A DNA stretch of 14,675 nucleotides, taken from Planctomycetaceae bacterium. Its GTDB lineage: Bacteria > Planctomycetota > Planctomycetia > Pirellulales > Pirellulaceae. Position 1 is the stretch's first letter. The number at the start of each line of letters is the position of its first letter. Positions 1 through 6,635 of this stretch are shown here, piece after piece. The notes under the pieces were generated by a model, which searched no databases, was not told the DNA's origin, and was given only the letters and a program-made list of their open reading frames with translations. The stretch is from contig JAHEAM010000032.1 of NCBI GenBank assembly GCA_024642765.1, positions 1-14,675 of the forward strand, given 5' to 3'. The position numbers and the translations under genes are program-made.

Positions 1-219
1 TTCTCGTTCACTCGCTTTTTGAAAGTATCCGAGCGAAAGGGTGGCAGGCGTCCAACCATAAATTCGCAAGGTGACAAGTGTTGGCGAATCGACCTCATCC
101 AACAACATCTGATCGACAGCCATGTTCCACGAACCGGTCGCGGGCGGGTCAATCAAGAGTCTTGCGATTGGTGTTTGTAGCTTTGAATTACCGTCGTTTT
201 TCCAACCGCCATTAGCCAT
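1..219 (-). CDS. Lipoate-protein ligase / octanoyltransferase family protein (5' part, cut by window edge)
   Basis: Reverse-strand translation from the ATG at 217-219 gives 73 residues without a stop before the window edge. Residues 31-38 read WNMAVDQM and residues 50-67 read TLRIYGWTPATLSLGYFQ. This is the N-terminal signature of the biotin/lipoate A/B ligase fold, and it resembles the LipM-type octanoyltransferases more than classical LplA. Enzymes of this family attach octanoate or lipoate to the lysine of carrier domains such as GcvH. The start overlaps the gcvH stop by 8 bases, which suggests translational coupling. The context (gcvT, gcvH, then this gene) fits a job in lipoylating GcvH. 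Family membership is fairly sure; transferase versus ligase cannot be decided because the conserved lysine or cysteine region lies outside the window. Confidence 0.8.
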   Translation of the reverse strand, partial: MANGGWKNDGNSKLQTPIARLLIDPPATGSWNMAVDQMLLDEVDSPTLVTLRIYGWTPATLSLGYFQKASERE

Positions 220-595
220 GATCGGCGCATTGTTTTTCGTAGGCCGCTTGGTCCATCAATTTTCCAACAGCATCGGTACTGGAAAGCTTGACTTTCATAA
301 TCCAACCTTTGCCATAAGGATCGCTGTTCAGCAAATCCAAATTATCGGGCAGTGTTGAATTTACCTCCATGACTTCACCATCGATTGGACTGTAAAGATC
401 ACTTGTTGCCTTCACAGACTCCACTTCCCCAAATGGCGATCCTGCCGAAACTTGTGAACCAACCGCAGGTAAATACATGTAAACCAAGTCTGTGAGTTGT
501 TCAACTGCGTGTGACGTTATCCCGACAGTCGCAACGTCCCCATCAACAAATACCCATTCGTGTGTTTCGGCATATTTCAACTGACTTGGGTCCAT
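212..595 (-). CDS. gcvH: Glycine cleavage system H protein
   Basis: The 127-residue product has the usual length of bacterial GcvH. It is the lipoyl carrier that shuttles the aminomethyl group between the P, T and L proteins of the cytoplasmic glycine cleavage complex. The N-terminus (KYAETHEWV, residues 7-15) is typical of the family. The lipoyl attachment motif GEVESVKATSDLYSPIDGEV spans residues 56-75, with the modified lysine at position 62. The start ATG at 593-595 is preceded by a good Shine-Dalgarno AGGAGA at 605-610 with a 9-base gap. It lies 66 bases after gcvT and overlaps the downstream ligase-like gene by 8 bases, so the three are probably one operon. The P-protein genes are not between gcvH and the window edge. 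Confidence 0.97.
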   Translation of the reverse strand: MDPSQLKYAETHEWVFVDGDVATVGITSHAVEQLTDLVYMYLPAVGSQVSAGSPFGEVESVKATSDLYSPIDGEVMEVNSTLPDNLDLLNSDPYGKGWIMKVKLSSTDAVGKLMDQAAYEKQCADHG

Positions 596-661
596 AACGC
601 GTTTTCTCCTAGAGGTTTGGTAATTGGATATTGTTCGATTCGAAATGTACGGCGTCGGAAA

Positions 662-1795
662 TTAGTATCGTGAATAAAAGGGCAACTTGACCACAACGGC
701 TTGGGCTGTTTTGCCACGAATGTTGACGATTATTGGCGTGCCAAGAGCCGAATACTCGGGCAGCACATAGCCCATGGAGATAGCCTTTTGCAAAGTCGGC
801 GCAAAAGTCCCACTCGTTACAAAACCAACTTGTTTGTCAACAACGTGCAAGGTGCATTCTTCGCGAGCCGCTCGGCGTCCGTCCAATTCAAGGCCCACGC
901 GAACCGGCAGGTCCGTTCGCTTCTTGGCTGCCACAATCGCGGCGCGTCCGACGAAGTCCCGGTCCTTTAGGTTGATCGCGAAGTTCAAATCGGTTTGACT
1001 TGCGTTGATTCCTTCCGTTAGTTCGTGACCATACAGCGGCATCGCCGCCTCCAGTCGTAAAGTATCGCGAGCGCCGAGGCCCACGGGGCGCCCGCCTACG
1101 CTCGCAGATCGGTCCGCGATCTCTGAAGCGACTTCTTCAGCTGCTGTTTTCGAAACGATGATTTCGCATCCGTCTTCACCGGTGTAGCCGGTTCGGCTAA
1201 CGATTGCTTCATACCCGCAAACCGTGGAATAAGCCCCCGTGTAATAGGGTAACTCTTTTGGGTTTTGCGCTGAAATATTATCGATAATATCGCATGCCAT
1301 GGGACCTTGAACGGCGATCATTGCCGACTCAAGAGTTTGGTCGTCAAGAGTTATCCCACGTCCGGGAATGTGTTGCATAATCCACTCATAAATTTTGCGG
1401 CGGTTGCCAGCGTTTACGACCATCATGTATTGGCTTTTTCCGTTGGGGCGAGCCAAGTGGTAAACGAGTACGTCGTCAAGGATTGTGCCTCGTTCGTTTG
1501 TCATTAACGAATAGCGGATTTTGCCCTGCTCAACTCCAGCAACTCGTCGCGTCGTGAGCGAATCCAGAAATCGATCGATTTCTGGGCCGTCGAAATAAAA
1601 GCGACCCATGTGCGAGACGTCAAATATGCCGACTGCTTCACGCGTCGCGGTGTGTTCCTCGATGATGGATGAATATTGAACTGGCATTAGCCAACCCGCA
1701 AAATCAACCATTCTGCCGTTTCGCGATTGATGCCAATCTTTGAGCGCAGTTGCAAGGACAGGTTCGGCGGACGGAATCGGCTCAGTTGAAGTCAA
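662..1795 (-). CDS. gcvT: Glycine cleavage system T protein (aminomethyltransferase)
   Basis: A 377-residue tetrahydrofolate-dependent aminomethyltransferase that releases ammonia from the H-protein-bound intermediate and makes 5,10-methylene-THF. Conserved stretches are FDVSHMGR (58-65), the folate-site acidic motif ILDD (105-108), RTGYTGEDGCEI (201-212), GLGARDTLRLEAAMPLYG (239-256) and the C-terminal barrel segment TSGTFAPTLQKAISMGY (328-343). Length is close to the family norm of about 365. The start is a TTG codon at 1793-1795; it is favoured because AGGAGA at 1801-1806 sits 5 bases upstream and because the family homology begins soon after. gcvH follows at 66 bases on the same strand. 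Confidence 0.96.
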   Translation of the reverse strand: MTSTEPIPSAEPVLATALKDWHQSRNGRMVDFAGWLMPVQYSSIIEEHTATREAVGIFDVSHMGRFYFDGPEIDRFLDSLTTRRVAGVEQGKIRYSLMTNERGTILDDVLVYHLARPNGKSQYMMVVNAGNRRKIYEWIMQHIPGRGITLDDQTLESAMIAVQGPMACDIIDNISAQNPKELPYYTGAYSTVCGYEAIVSRTGYTGEDGCEIIVSKTAAEEVASEIADRSASVGGRPVGLGARDTLRLEAAMPLYGHELTEGINASQTDLNFAINLKDRDFVGRAAIVAAKKRTDLPVRVGLELDGRRAAREECTLHVVDKQVGFVTSGTFAPTLQKAISMGYVLPEYSALGTPIIVNIRGKTAQAVVVKLPFYSRY

Positions 1796-1800
1796 GGTAA

Positions 1801-1806
1801 TCTCCT
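1801..1806 (-). promoter_or_regulatory. Ribosome binding site that fixes the TTG start of gcvT
   Basis: The reverse strand reads AGGAGA here, 5 bases before the TTG at 1793-1795. No ATG or GTG with a comparable site is available near the start of the homology, so this site decides in favour of TTG. The same AGGAGA hexamer precedes gcvH. Confidence 0.7.
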
Positions 1807-1834
1807 ATTGGATTTGACAATAACCGTAGTTAAA

Positions 1835-2110
1835 TCACAGCAGCATCGATTTTAGCCAATCGGAATTAAACTTCCAACCGGCACAACTCACAATTGCCTT
1901 GATCCTTCGGCCAGGATCTAGCCATTCTGAACCTGCATGAACGTTATTGCGATCAATTCTCCGCCCAACGTATCCGCGGAAACAACTTCGCCGGCGGCAT
2001 TCGCATTCCGCGTACGCTTGATTTCGGAAAAGCTCTGCTAGAGGTAACAATTCTATGGATTCTTGGGGAACGGAGTCCTTGCCTCTCTCCAAAATAAAAT
2101 CGATTGACAT
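1835..2110 (-). CDS. Doubtful small hypothetical protein upstream of gcvT
   Basis: An open frame of 91 codons starts with ATG at 2108-2110 and ends 39 bases before gcvT, on the same strand. The product is basic and carries a small cysteine cluster (AECECRRRSC, residues 34-43), but I recognise no family, signal peptide or membrane segment. No clear Shine-Dalgarno precedes the ATG. It contains several codons (ATA, CTA, AGA, AGG) that look less common in the neighbouring genes. It could be a real lineage-specific gene in the gcv operon, the remains of a lost gene, or chance; chance or decay seems more likely. Confidence 0.22.
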   Translation of the reverse strand: MSIDFILERGKDSVPQESIELLPLAELFRNQAYAECECRRRSCFRGYVGRRIDRNNVHAGSEWLDPGRRIKAIVSCAGWKFNSDWLKSMLL

Positions 2111-2126
2111 TCGAGAGTGTTCTAAG

Positions 2127-2154
2127 TTGACATTGGCATTACATATGGCATAGT
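2127..2154 (+). promoter_or_regulatory. Candidate sigma-70-type promoter for the BON-like gene
   Basis: A perfect -35 hexamer TTGACA at 2127-2132 is followed after 16 bases by CATAGT at 2149-2154, a 4 of 6 match to the -10 consensus (or ATAGTT with a 17-base spacer). Transcription would begin near 2161, about 80 bases before the ATG at 2244. Planctomycete promoters are poorly defined, so this rests on consensus match and position only. Confidence 0.4.
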
Positions 2155-2243
2155 TGCGAGTTCTGATTCCTATTCTTCAATTTCCACGATGAATTTTGGA
2201 CGCATGGTGCGTCGCGACACTCCTAAGGAAACATGGTGTTTAG

Positions 2244-2471
2244 ATGCAACTAAATGAAATCGATCTGTCGTTGTCACAACAACTGACTAGCGTTTTTGTT
2301 CACCACTCACATCCAAGGCTGCGCGGCGTGCACGTTAATGCGAAGCACGACGGCGAGGTGTTGCTGCAAGGCCGTGTGACCAGCTATTTCGAAAAACAAA
2401 TGGCGCAAGAAACCATCCGCCGACATATCGGATCACAGGGACTGCGAAACGACCTCGAGGTGATCCAATAG
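2244..2471 (+). CDS. Small BON-domain-like protein
   Basis: A 75-residue protein. From about residue 25 it fits the BON pattern: a hydrophobic strand with Gly (LRGVHVNAKHDGEVLLQGRV, 26-45), then a helix (FEKQMAQETIRRHIG) and a final strand (LRNDLEVIQ) reaching the C-terminus. BON domains are small alpha/beta modules usually found in periplasmic or membrane-linked proteins, with a presumed binding role. This copy has no signal peptide and consists of one domain only, so it would be cytoplasmic as read. A stop codon lies immediately before the ATG, so no longer start exists. AAGGAA at 2225-2230 is 13 bases away, rather far for a ribosome binding site. It converges on alaS with a 13-base gap. 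Confidence 0.7.
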   Translation: MQLNEIDLSLSQQLTSVFVHHSHPRLRGVHVNAKHDGEVLLQGRVTSYFEKQMAQETIRRHIGSQGLRNDLEVIQ

Positions 2472-2484
2472 GTTCCGATGGCAG

Positions 2485-5295
2485 TTACTTTATCAGTCGC
2501 GAACGAGCATAATTAGCTGCTTCATCCAGAGCCGCTTGAATGTTGCGTGGTTCTTTTCCACCGGCCTGGGCAAAGTCTGGTTTTCCGCCACCGCCGCCAC
2601 CCACCATTGGTGCAACGGCTTTGATCCAATCACCAGCCTTGATTCCTTTCGGGATCAAATCGGAACTGACTCCAGCCACTAGCATGACTTTATCCTCTGC
2701 AGTTGCAGTGGCCAGAAATATTGCCACCGAACGCATTTGCTCGCGTAGTTCGTCGACCAACTGACGCAACACTGCTGGATTGACATCCTGTATTTCTTGG
2801 ACAATCAGGTTTGTTCCAGAAACGTTGGTGGCGGTTGCGGCCAAATCGCTAGTGCTGATCGATGCCGAACTGCTTGCAGTATCGATTTGTTGACGCAGCG
2901 ATTCCATTTCTGCCAACAAGGTTGTGACACGTTCCGCTAACGCAAACATGGGTGTGTTCAGTAAACGAGCTGTTTCTTTCAATGCTGAGCGTTGCGAAAC
3001 GTAATCAGGTTTGATATCCACGCGGGTTGATTCAAAACGTGCGTTGCGTTGTGGGGCCTTGCCACTTGCAAGCTGCTTTCGCAGATCCTTGACTTGCCGA
3101 TTGAGATCATTGACTGCGTTTGGGAAATCGTTTGGACTTGATTTCAAGAGCGAGCAGACGTTTCTGATTTCCTCGCCAACCTGATCGCGAAACTCTGCGG
3201 CGCGTTTACCCGTAAGAGCCTCGATGCGTCGCGTCCCTGCAGAGACTCCTTCCTCAGATTGAATTTCTAAAAGAACAACGTCTTTTGAATTGCTCAGATG
3301 TGTACCGCCACAAAGTTCCTTGCTGAAGTCGCCGATCGAGACCATGCGTACCGGGTCAGGGTATTTTTCGCCAAACAACATCATCGCACCTTTTTGACGT
3401 GCTTCGCTCAGCGGCAAAGTGTCGGCGGAAATGGGTGCCGCCAAATTAATTTTTTGATTTGAAAGCGATTCGATTTGAGCTAGTTCCTCATTCGTTACGG
3501 CTTGCATGTTTGAAAAATCGAAACGCAGCCAATCTTCGGCGACTTTTGAACCGCGTTGTTGTGCGTGCGAACCTAGCGTTGTTTGCAAAGCGTGATGTAA
3601 AATGTGCGTTGCCGAATGAGCGCGGCGAATCGCATCACGGCGCTCGGAATCAATGATGGTTCGGGCGCTTTGCTTGTTGCGGATTTCGCCTGACGAAACG
3701 CTGCCGAAATGCAGTACAACGTCACCATTTCGCTGTGTATCCGTCACGACAAAACGTCCGGTAGACGTTTCAATTGTGCCCGAATCGCCGACTTGGCCTC
3801 CCGATTCCGCATAGAACGGAGTTGAGTCGAGAATTAATATCGCGTCGCTATCAGTTTGTGTGATGAGTTCGCAAACTTGGTTGTTGGCAATCAAGCCCAA
3901 CACGGTGGCAGTTGCTGAGGTCGTCTGGTAGCCCACAAATGCCGAAGACTTGACCTCGCGTTTGATCTCGTCAATTGGACCAAAATCGCCCATCACGGAG
4001 TCGGCGAATTTTCCTGACGATGCGCTGTGTTGCTCCATAGCGTCACGATAGCCGTCCCAATCGACCGCATAGCCCTTTTCAACCGCCATGGCTTCGAATA
4101 ATTCTGGCGGCACACCGTAGGTCTGATAAAGGTCCGCGACATCGCGACCATAAACCATGCCCGTTGCCGGATCGACGGAATCAGCAAAAATTCGATTGAC
4201 CCGCGCAAGGCCGTCTTCAATGGAACCCAAAAAGTTTTCTTCCTCGCGCCGGACAACTTGCGATACGCGATCGATGGTTTCTGATATTTCGGGGTAAGGC
4301 TTGACCATCATCTCAGCCACCTTGCCAACCAGTTGGTGAAGGAATGGCTCGATCATACCCATTTGATGCCCGTCCAAGATCGCGCGGCGCAATAGGCGTC
4401 GCACAACATATTCCTCTTTGGCTGCTCCCGGATAAACGTTTTCATGGATGGCAAAAGTGCACGCGCGAATATGATCAGTAATCCGTCGCAAGCGCCTACC
4501 GTTGTCCGAATCCATTTCGTATTTGACGCTGCAAATATCGGCGGCTGCTTCGACGATCGGTCGGAGGATGTCGATATGAAAGTTCGTCTCGACGCCTTGT
4601 AGTTGTGCAGCAGTGCGTTCTAGACCCATGCCGGTGTCGATGTTTTTGCTGGGCAGTGGTAGGAGATTGTTGGGTGGATCGCCATCGCGATTGAATTGAG
4701 TGAAGACAAGGTTCCAAATTTCGACTTCTTTTCTGCCACCGGGTGGATGATAGAAAATTTCACTGCAGGGTCCGCAAACGCCATCAGGACCATTGCTCGG
4801 TGCACCGGCAGGCCAAAAGTTGTCGTGCTCGTCCATGCGGAAAATTCGATCAGTTGGCAATCCAATTTCGTTGTGCCAAATATTTGCAGCTTCGTCGTCA
4901 TCGAGATAAACGGTGACAGTCAAGCGATTTGGGTCGATCGCTAACCATTTAGGCGAAGTCAAAAATTCCCACGCCCAGTGGATGGCTTCTTTCTTGAAAT
5001 AATCGCCAAAGCTAAAGTTGCCGAGCATTTCGAAAAAAGTGTGGTGATAGGCCGTTCGTCCAACGTTATCGATGTCGCCCGTTCGAAGACATTTCTGGCA
5101 ACTCGTCGCCCGTGTAAACTCGAGATGTACCTTCCCGAGGAAGTGGTCTTTGAACGGATTCATTCCCGCTGGAGTGAACAGTACGGACTTATCCCATTTG
5201 GGAACTAACACATCACTAGCGCACAGGCGGTGGCCGTGTTGAACGTAATAGTCCAAGTACATATCACGAAGTTCGTTGGTAGATAGGCGTTTCAT
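2485..5295 (-). CDS. alaS: Alanine--tRNA ligase
   Basis: A 936-residue class II alanyl-tRNA synthetase. Numbering from the chosen start: the catalytic domain holds the motif 2 region (HHTFFEMLGNFSFGDYFKKE, 84-103) and motif 3 (GMGLERT, 222-228). The editing domain keeps the zinc-type HSATH at 560-564 and CGGTH at 662-666. The C-terminal DHHA1-type domain keeps the six-glycine run near 899-904. The frame stays open to 5421, but homology begins at the Met encoded at 5293-5295 (residues KRLSTNELRDMYLDYYVQHG), the usual AlaRS N-terminus, so that start is used; its ribosome binding site is weak. The protein is about 60 residues longer than the 876-residue E. coli enzyme, mainly through an apparently repeated helical linker (709-745 and 769-808). 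It lies downstream of recA on the same strand, separated by a truncated gene. Confidence 0.96.
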   Translation of the reverse strand: MKRLSTNELRDMYLDYYVQHGHRLCASDVLVPKWDKSVLFTPAGMNPFKDHFLGKVHLEFTRATSCQKCLRTGDIDNVGRTAYHHTFFEMLGNFSFGDYFKKEAIHWAWEFLTSPKWLAIDPNRLTVTVYLDDDEAANIWHNEIGLPTDRIFRMDEHDNFWPAGAPSNGPDGVCGPCSEIFYHPPGGRKEVEIWNLVFTQFNRDGDPPNNLLPLPSKNIDTGMGLERTAAQLQGVETNFHIDILRPIVEAAADICSVKYEMDSDNGRRLRRITDHIRACTFAIHENVYPGAAKEEYVVRRLLRRAILDGHQMGMIEPFLHQLVGKVAEMMVKPYPEISETIDRVSQVVRREEENFLGSIEDGLARVNRIFADSVDPATGMVYGRDVADLYQTYGVPPELFEAMAVEKGYAVDWDGYRDAMEQHSASSGKFADSVMGDFGPIDEIKREVKSSAFVGYQTTSATATVLGLIANNQVCELITQTDSDAILILDSTPFYAESGGQVGDSGTIETSTGRFVVTDTQRNGDVVLHFGSVSSGEIRNKQSARTIIDSERRDAIRRAHSATHILHHALQTTLGSHAQQRGSKVAEDWLRFDFSNMQAVTNEELAQIESLSNQKINLAAPISADTLPLSEARQKGAMMLFGEKYPDPVRMVSIGDFSKELCGGTHLSNSKDVVLLEIQSEEGVSAGTRRIEALTGKRAAEFRDQVGEEIRNVCSLLKSSPNDFPNAVNDLNRQVKDLRKQLASGKAPQRNARFESTRVDIKPDYVSQRSALKETARLLNTPMFALAERVTTLLAEMESLRQQIDTASSSASISTSDLAATATNVSGTNLIVQEIQDVNPAVLRQLVDELREQMRSVAIFLATATAEDKVMLVAGVSSDLIPKGIKAGDWIKAVAPMVGGGGGGKPDFAQAGGKEPRNIQAALDEAANYARSRLIK

Positions 5296-5339
5296 ACAGT
5301 TCGAGAAATTGTTGGAAAAAGGGAGTTTACGTCGTCCAT

Positions 5340-5345
5340 AATATA
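5340..5345 (-). promoter_or_regulatory. Candidate -10 element for alaS
   Basis: The reverse strand reads TATATT at 5340-5345, and TATTAT in an overlapping register at 5338-5343, in an AT-rich island. Transcription would begin near 5333, leaving a leader of about 38 bases before the alaS ATG at 5295 and excluding the longer in-frame start at 5421. No good -35 hexamer is visible at the right distance. Confidence 0.3.
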
Positions 5346-5450
5346 TAGCTACGCTTCGAAAAATAACAGTTGACTGCATGTCCTCGATTTGGCCAGCTTG
5401 CGATTCGCTACGACTTGGCATTTTGACGTCGTCTCGTCCTGTGGAAATCC

Positions 5451-5473
5451 CATCTCACGAAAATGTTGAGATG
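5451..5473. repeat. Short inverted repeat between the WD40/TPR gene and alaS
   Basis: CATCTCA at 5451-5457 and TGAGATG at 5467-5473 form a perfect 7-bp stem with a 9-base loop. It lies 68 bases past the stop of the WD40/TPR gene and upstream of alaS. It has no T tract on either strand, so it is not a standard intrinsic terminator; it could be an operator or chance. Confidence 0.4.
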
Positions 5474-5540
5474 CCCGATAGTTTACTGATCCGAAAAACT
5501 CACGGCCTACAAGCTGCCTGCGAACATGGCCGTGGTAAGT

Positions 5541-6548
5541 TCACCATCGAAATAACGGTTGCAATTGAAACCGTTTACCCATGACCCTGGGGACTTCAAA
5601 CAAAACCTCGGCAAGCCTTAGCCAGGCCTCACGATCAAGCGGCATATAAGAACCATGGCTACGTATTGCCTCCATTGCATGTGTCAACGCGGAACGCCAA
5701 TGTCCCAGTTTTAGGTCCACCAACGTCAAAAGGTACCCATAAGGTGCTGTAAAATGCGGATCGACCTGTTGGAGAAGTTGCAGCAGAAGCGATTCAGCAT
5801 CAGCGTATTTTCCTTGACGATATGCAAGCATAGCCTTGGTATCGCGAGTCATGATGCTGTTAGGCTGCCATAGTAAAGCTTGTTGGTTTAAATCACTTGC
5901 GCTTCTCAACTCATCAGCAGAAGCTTTGGGATTACGCGAAAGGTACCAAGCGAGTAGATCGGCGATGTGTGGGTCGTTTGGATCGAGTCGCCTCATTTTT
6001 TCGAGAGTTCCCCTGGCCCGCGATATTCGATTGATACGGTTATTGGAATGAAACTCTCGCATTAATTTTTGAATTTCGTCTTGGTCCTGGTCCATGACTA
6101 ACCACGATTCGTCTGAAAGATTTGGATTCGAATAATGGGTGGATTCTGATGGGTAATCCATTTGTCTTGTCGGCAAGATGTTCAGATGTTCGAAATCCAA
6201 ATTCCAATATTTCAGCTGCGCACGAATTTCTTTTAGATTCCAACTACAAATCGCAGCCGTTTCTGGTGCAAGAAACACGATGCGTTCGTCGTTAGCCGTG
6301 AATTCGCATTGCCATGGAGTCAACATTATTGGTGCAGTTAGGCGTAAACCCGTGTCGTTCGAACGAGTATCTACAAGTGAAATGGTTCCAGGATCGAAGC
6401 AACTTGCCAGCAAACTACCAGAATTTGAAAAGGTCGCTTTACCCAATGTGGGTCCGAGTTTCGTTACTGGCTTGCTCCATTCACCCACTTGATAGATCTT
6501 TGTTTCCTGTCCCGGCACACTTAGAACAAACAATCGCATTAGTGGCAT
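5541..6548 (-). CDS. Truncated WD40/TPR protein (C-terminal module), possible pseudogene
   Basis: The frame encodes the end of a planctomycete WD40+TPR protein. Counting from the first in-frame ATG at 6626, residues 44-92 and 98-133 resemble the last two WD40 blades (ATFSNSGSLLASC; WNLKEIRAQLKYWNLDF). The second is the characteristic blade-to-linker junction of this family. Residues 205-340 form TPR-like helices (LNQQALLWQPNS; AMLAYRQGKYADAESLLLQL). In relatives this module ends a much longer protein with a propeller and often an N-terminal kinase; here everything upstream is missing. The open frame reaches 6626 only by translating the recA terminator, so the ATG at 6546-6548 (or 6537-6539) is the first believable start. 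No signal peptide or ribosome binding site is clear. It may be a relic or a short derived gene. Confidence 0.6.
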   Translation of the reverse strand: MPLMRLFVLSVPGQETKIYQVGEWSKPVTKLGPTLGKATFSNSGSLLASCFDPGTISLVDTRSNDTGLRLTAPIMLTPWQCEFTANDERIVFLAPETAAICSWNLKEIRAQLKYWNLDFEHLNILPTRQMDYPSESTHYSNPNLSDESWLVMDQDQDEIQKLMREFHSNNRINRISRARGTLEKMRRLDPNDPHIADLLAWYLSRNPKASADELRSASDLNQQALLWQPNSIMTRDTKAMLAYRQGKYADAESLLLQLLQQVDPHFTAPYGYLLTLVDLKLGHWRSALTHAMEAIRSHGSYMPLDREAWLRLAEVLFEVPRVMGKRFQLQPLFRW

Positions 6549-6558
6549 AGCAAACACG

Positions 6559-6604
6559 AAAAAAAGCCTCTTCAGCTTCGTTTCCGGGCTGAAGAGGCTT
6601 TTTG
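6559..6604 (-). terminator. Intrinsic terminator of recA
   Basis: Arms at 6561-6576 and 6588-6603 are perfect inverted repeats of 16 bases around an 11-base loop, with a GC-containing core AGCCTCTTCAGC. On the reverse strand the stem ends in a run of seven T (6559-6565). It begins about 32 bases after the recA stop. The plus side is also T-rich, so the hairpin could work in both directions, but no plus-strand gene ends here. Confidence 0.9.
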
Positions 6605-6635
6605 TTTTTGCGACCATTATTTGCATCGCGGGTCT

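Larger units (their letters stand above)
1796..2243. other. Divergent leader between gcvT and the BON-like gene
   Basis: This 448-base stretch separates gcvT (minus) from the small BON-like gene (plus). It holds the gcvT ribosome binding site, one doubtful minus-strand ORF (1835-2110) and a candidate plus-strand promoter (2127-2154). I looked for a glycine riboswitch ahead of gcvT and did not recognise its conserved core. No convincing minus-strand promoter was found. Confidence 0.6.

Noticed and set aside
122..358. A 78-codon plus-strand frame across gcvH and the ligase-like gene
   Set aside because: It lies opposite two recognisable coding regions and has no family similarity.
1796..2110. 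Glycine riboswitch ahead of gcvT
   Set aside because: Position would fit, but I could not find the conserved core of the riboswitch aptamer on the reverse strand; a covariance-model search would settle it.
5296..5421. Upstream extension of alaS to an earlier in-frame ATG
   Set aside because: The 42 extra residues have no AlaRS similarity and a TATATT promoter-like element lies inside them; the normal AlaRS N-terminus begins at 5295.
6549..6626. Upstream start of the WD40/TPR gene
   Set aside because: The extra N-terminal residues are the translated arms of the recA terminator, and no ribosome binding site precedes the ATG at 6626.
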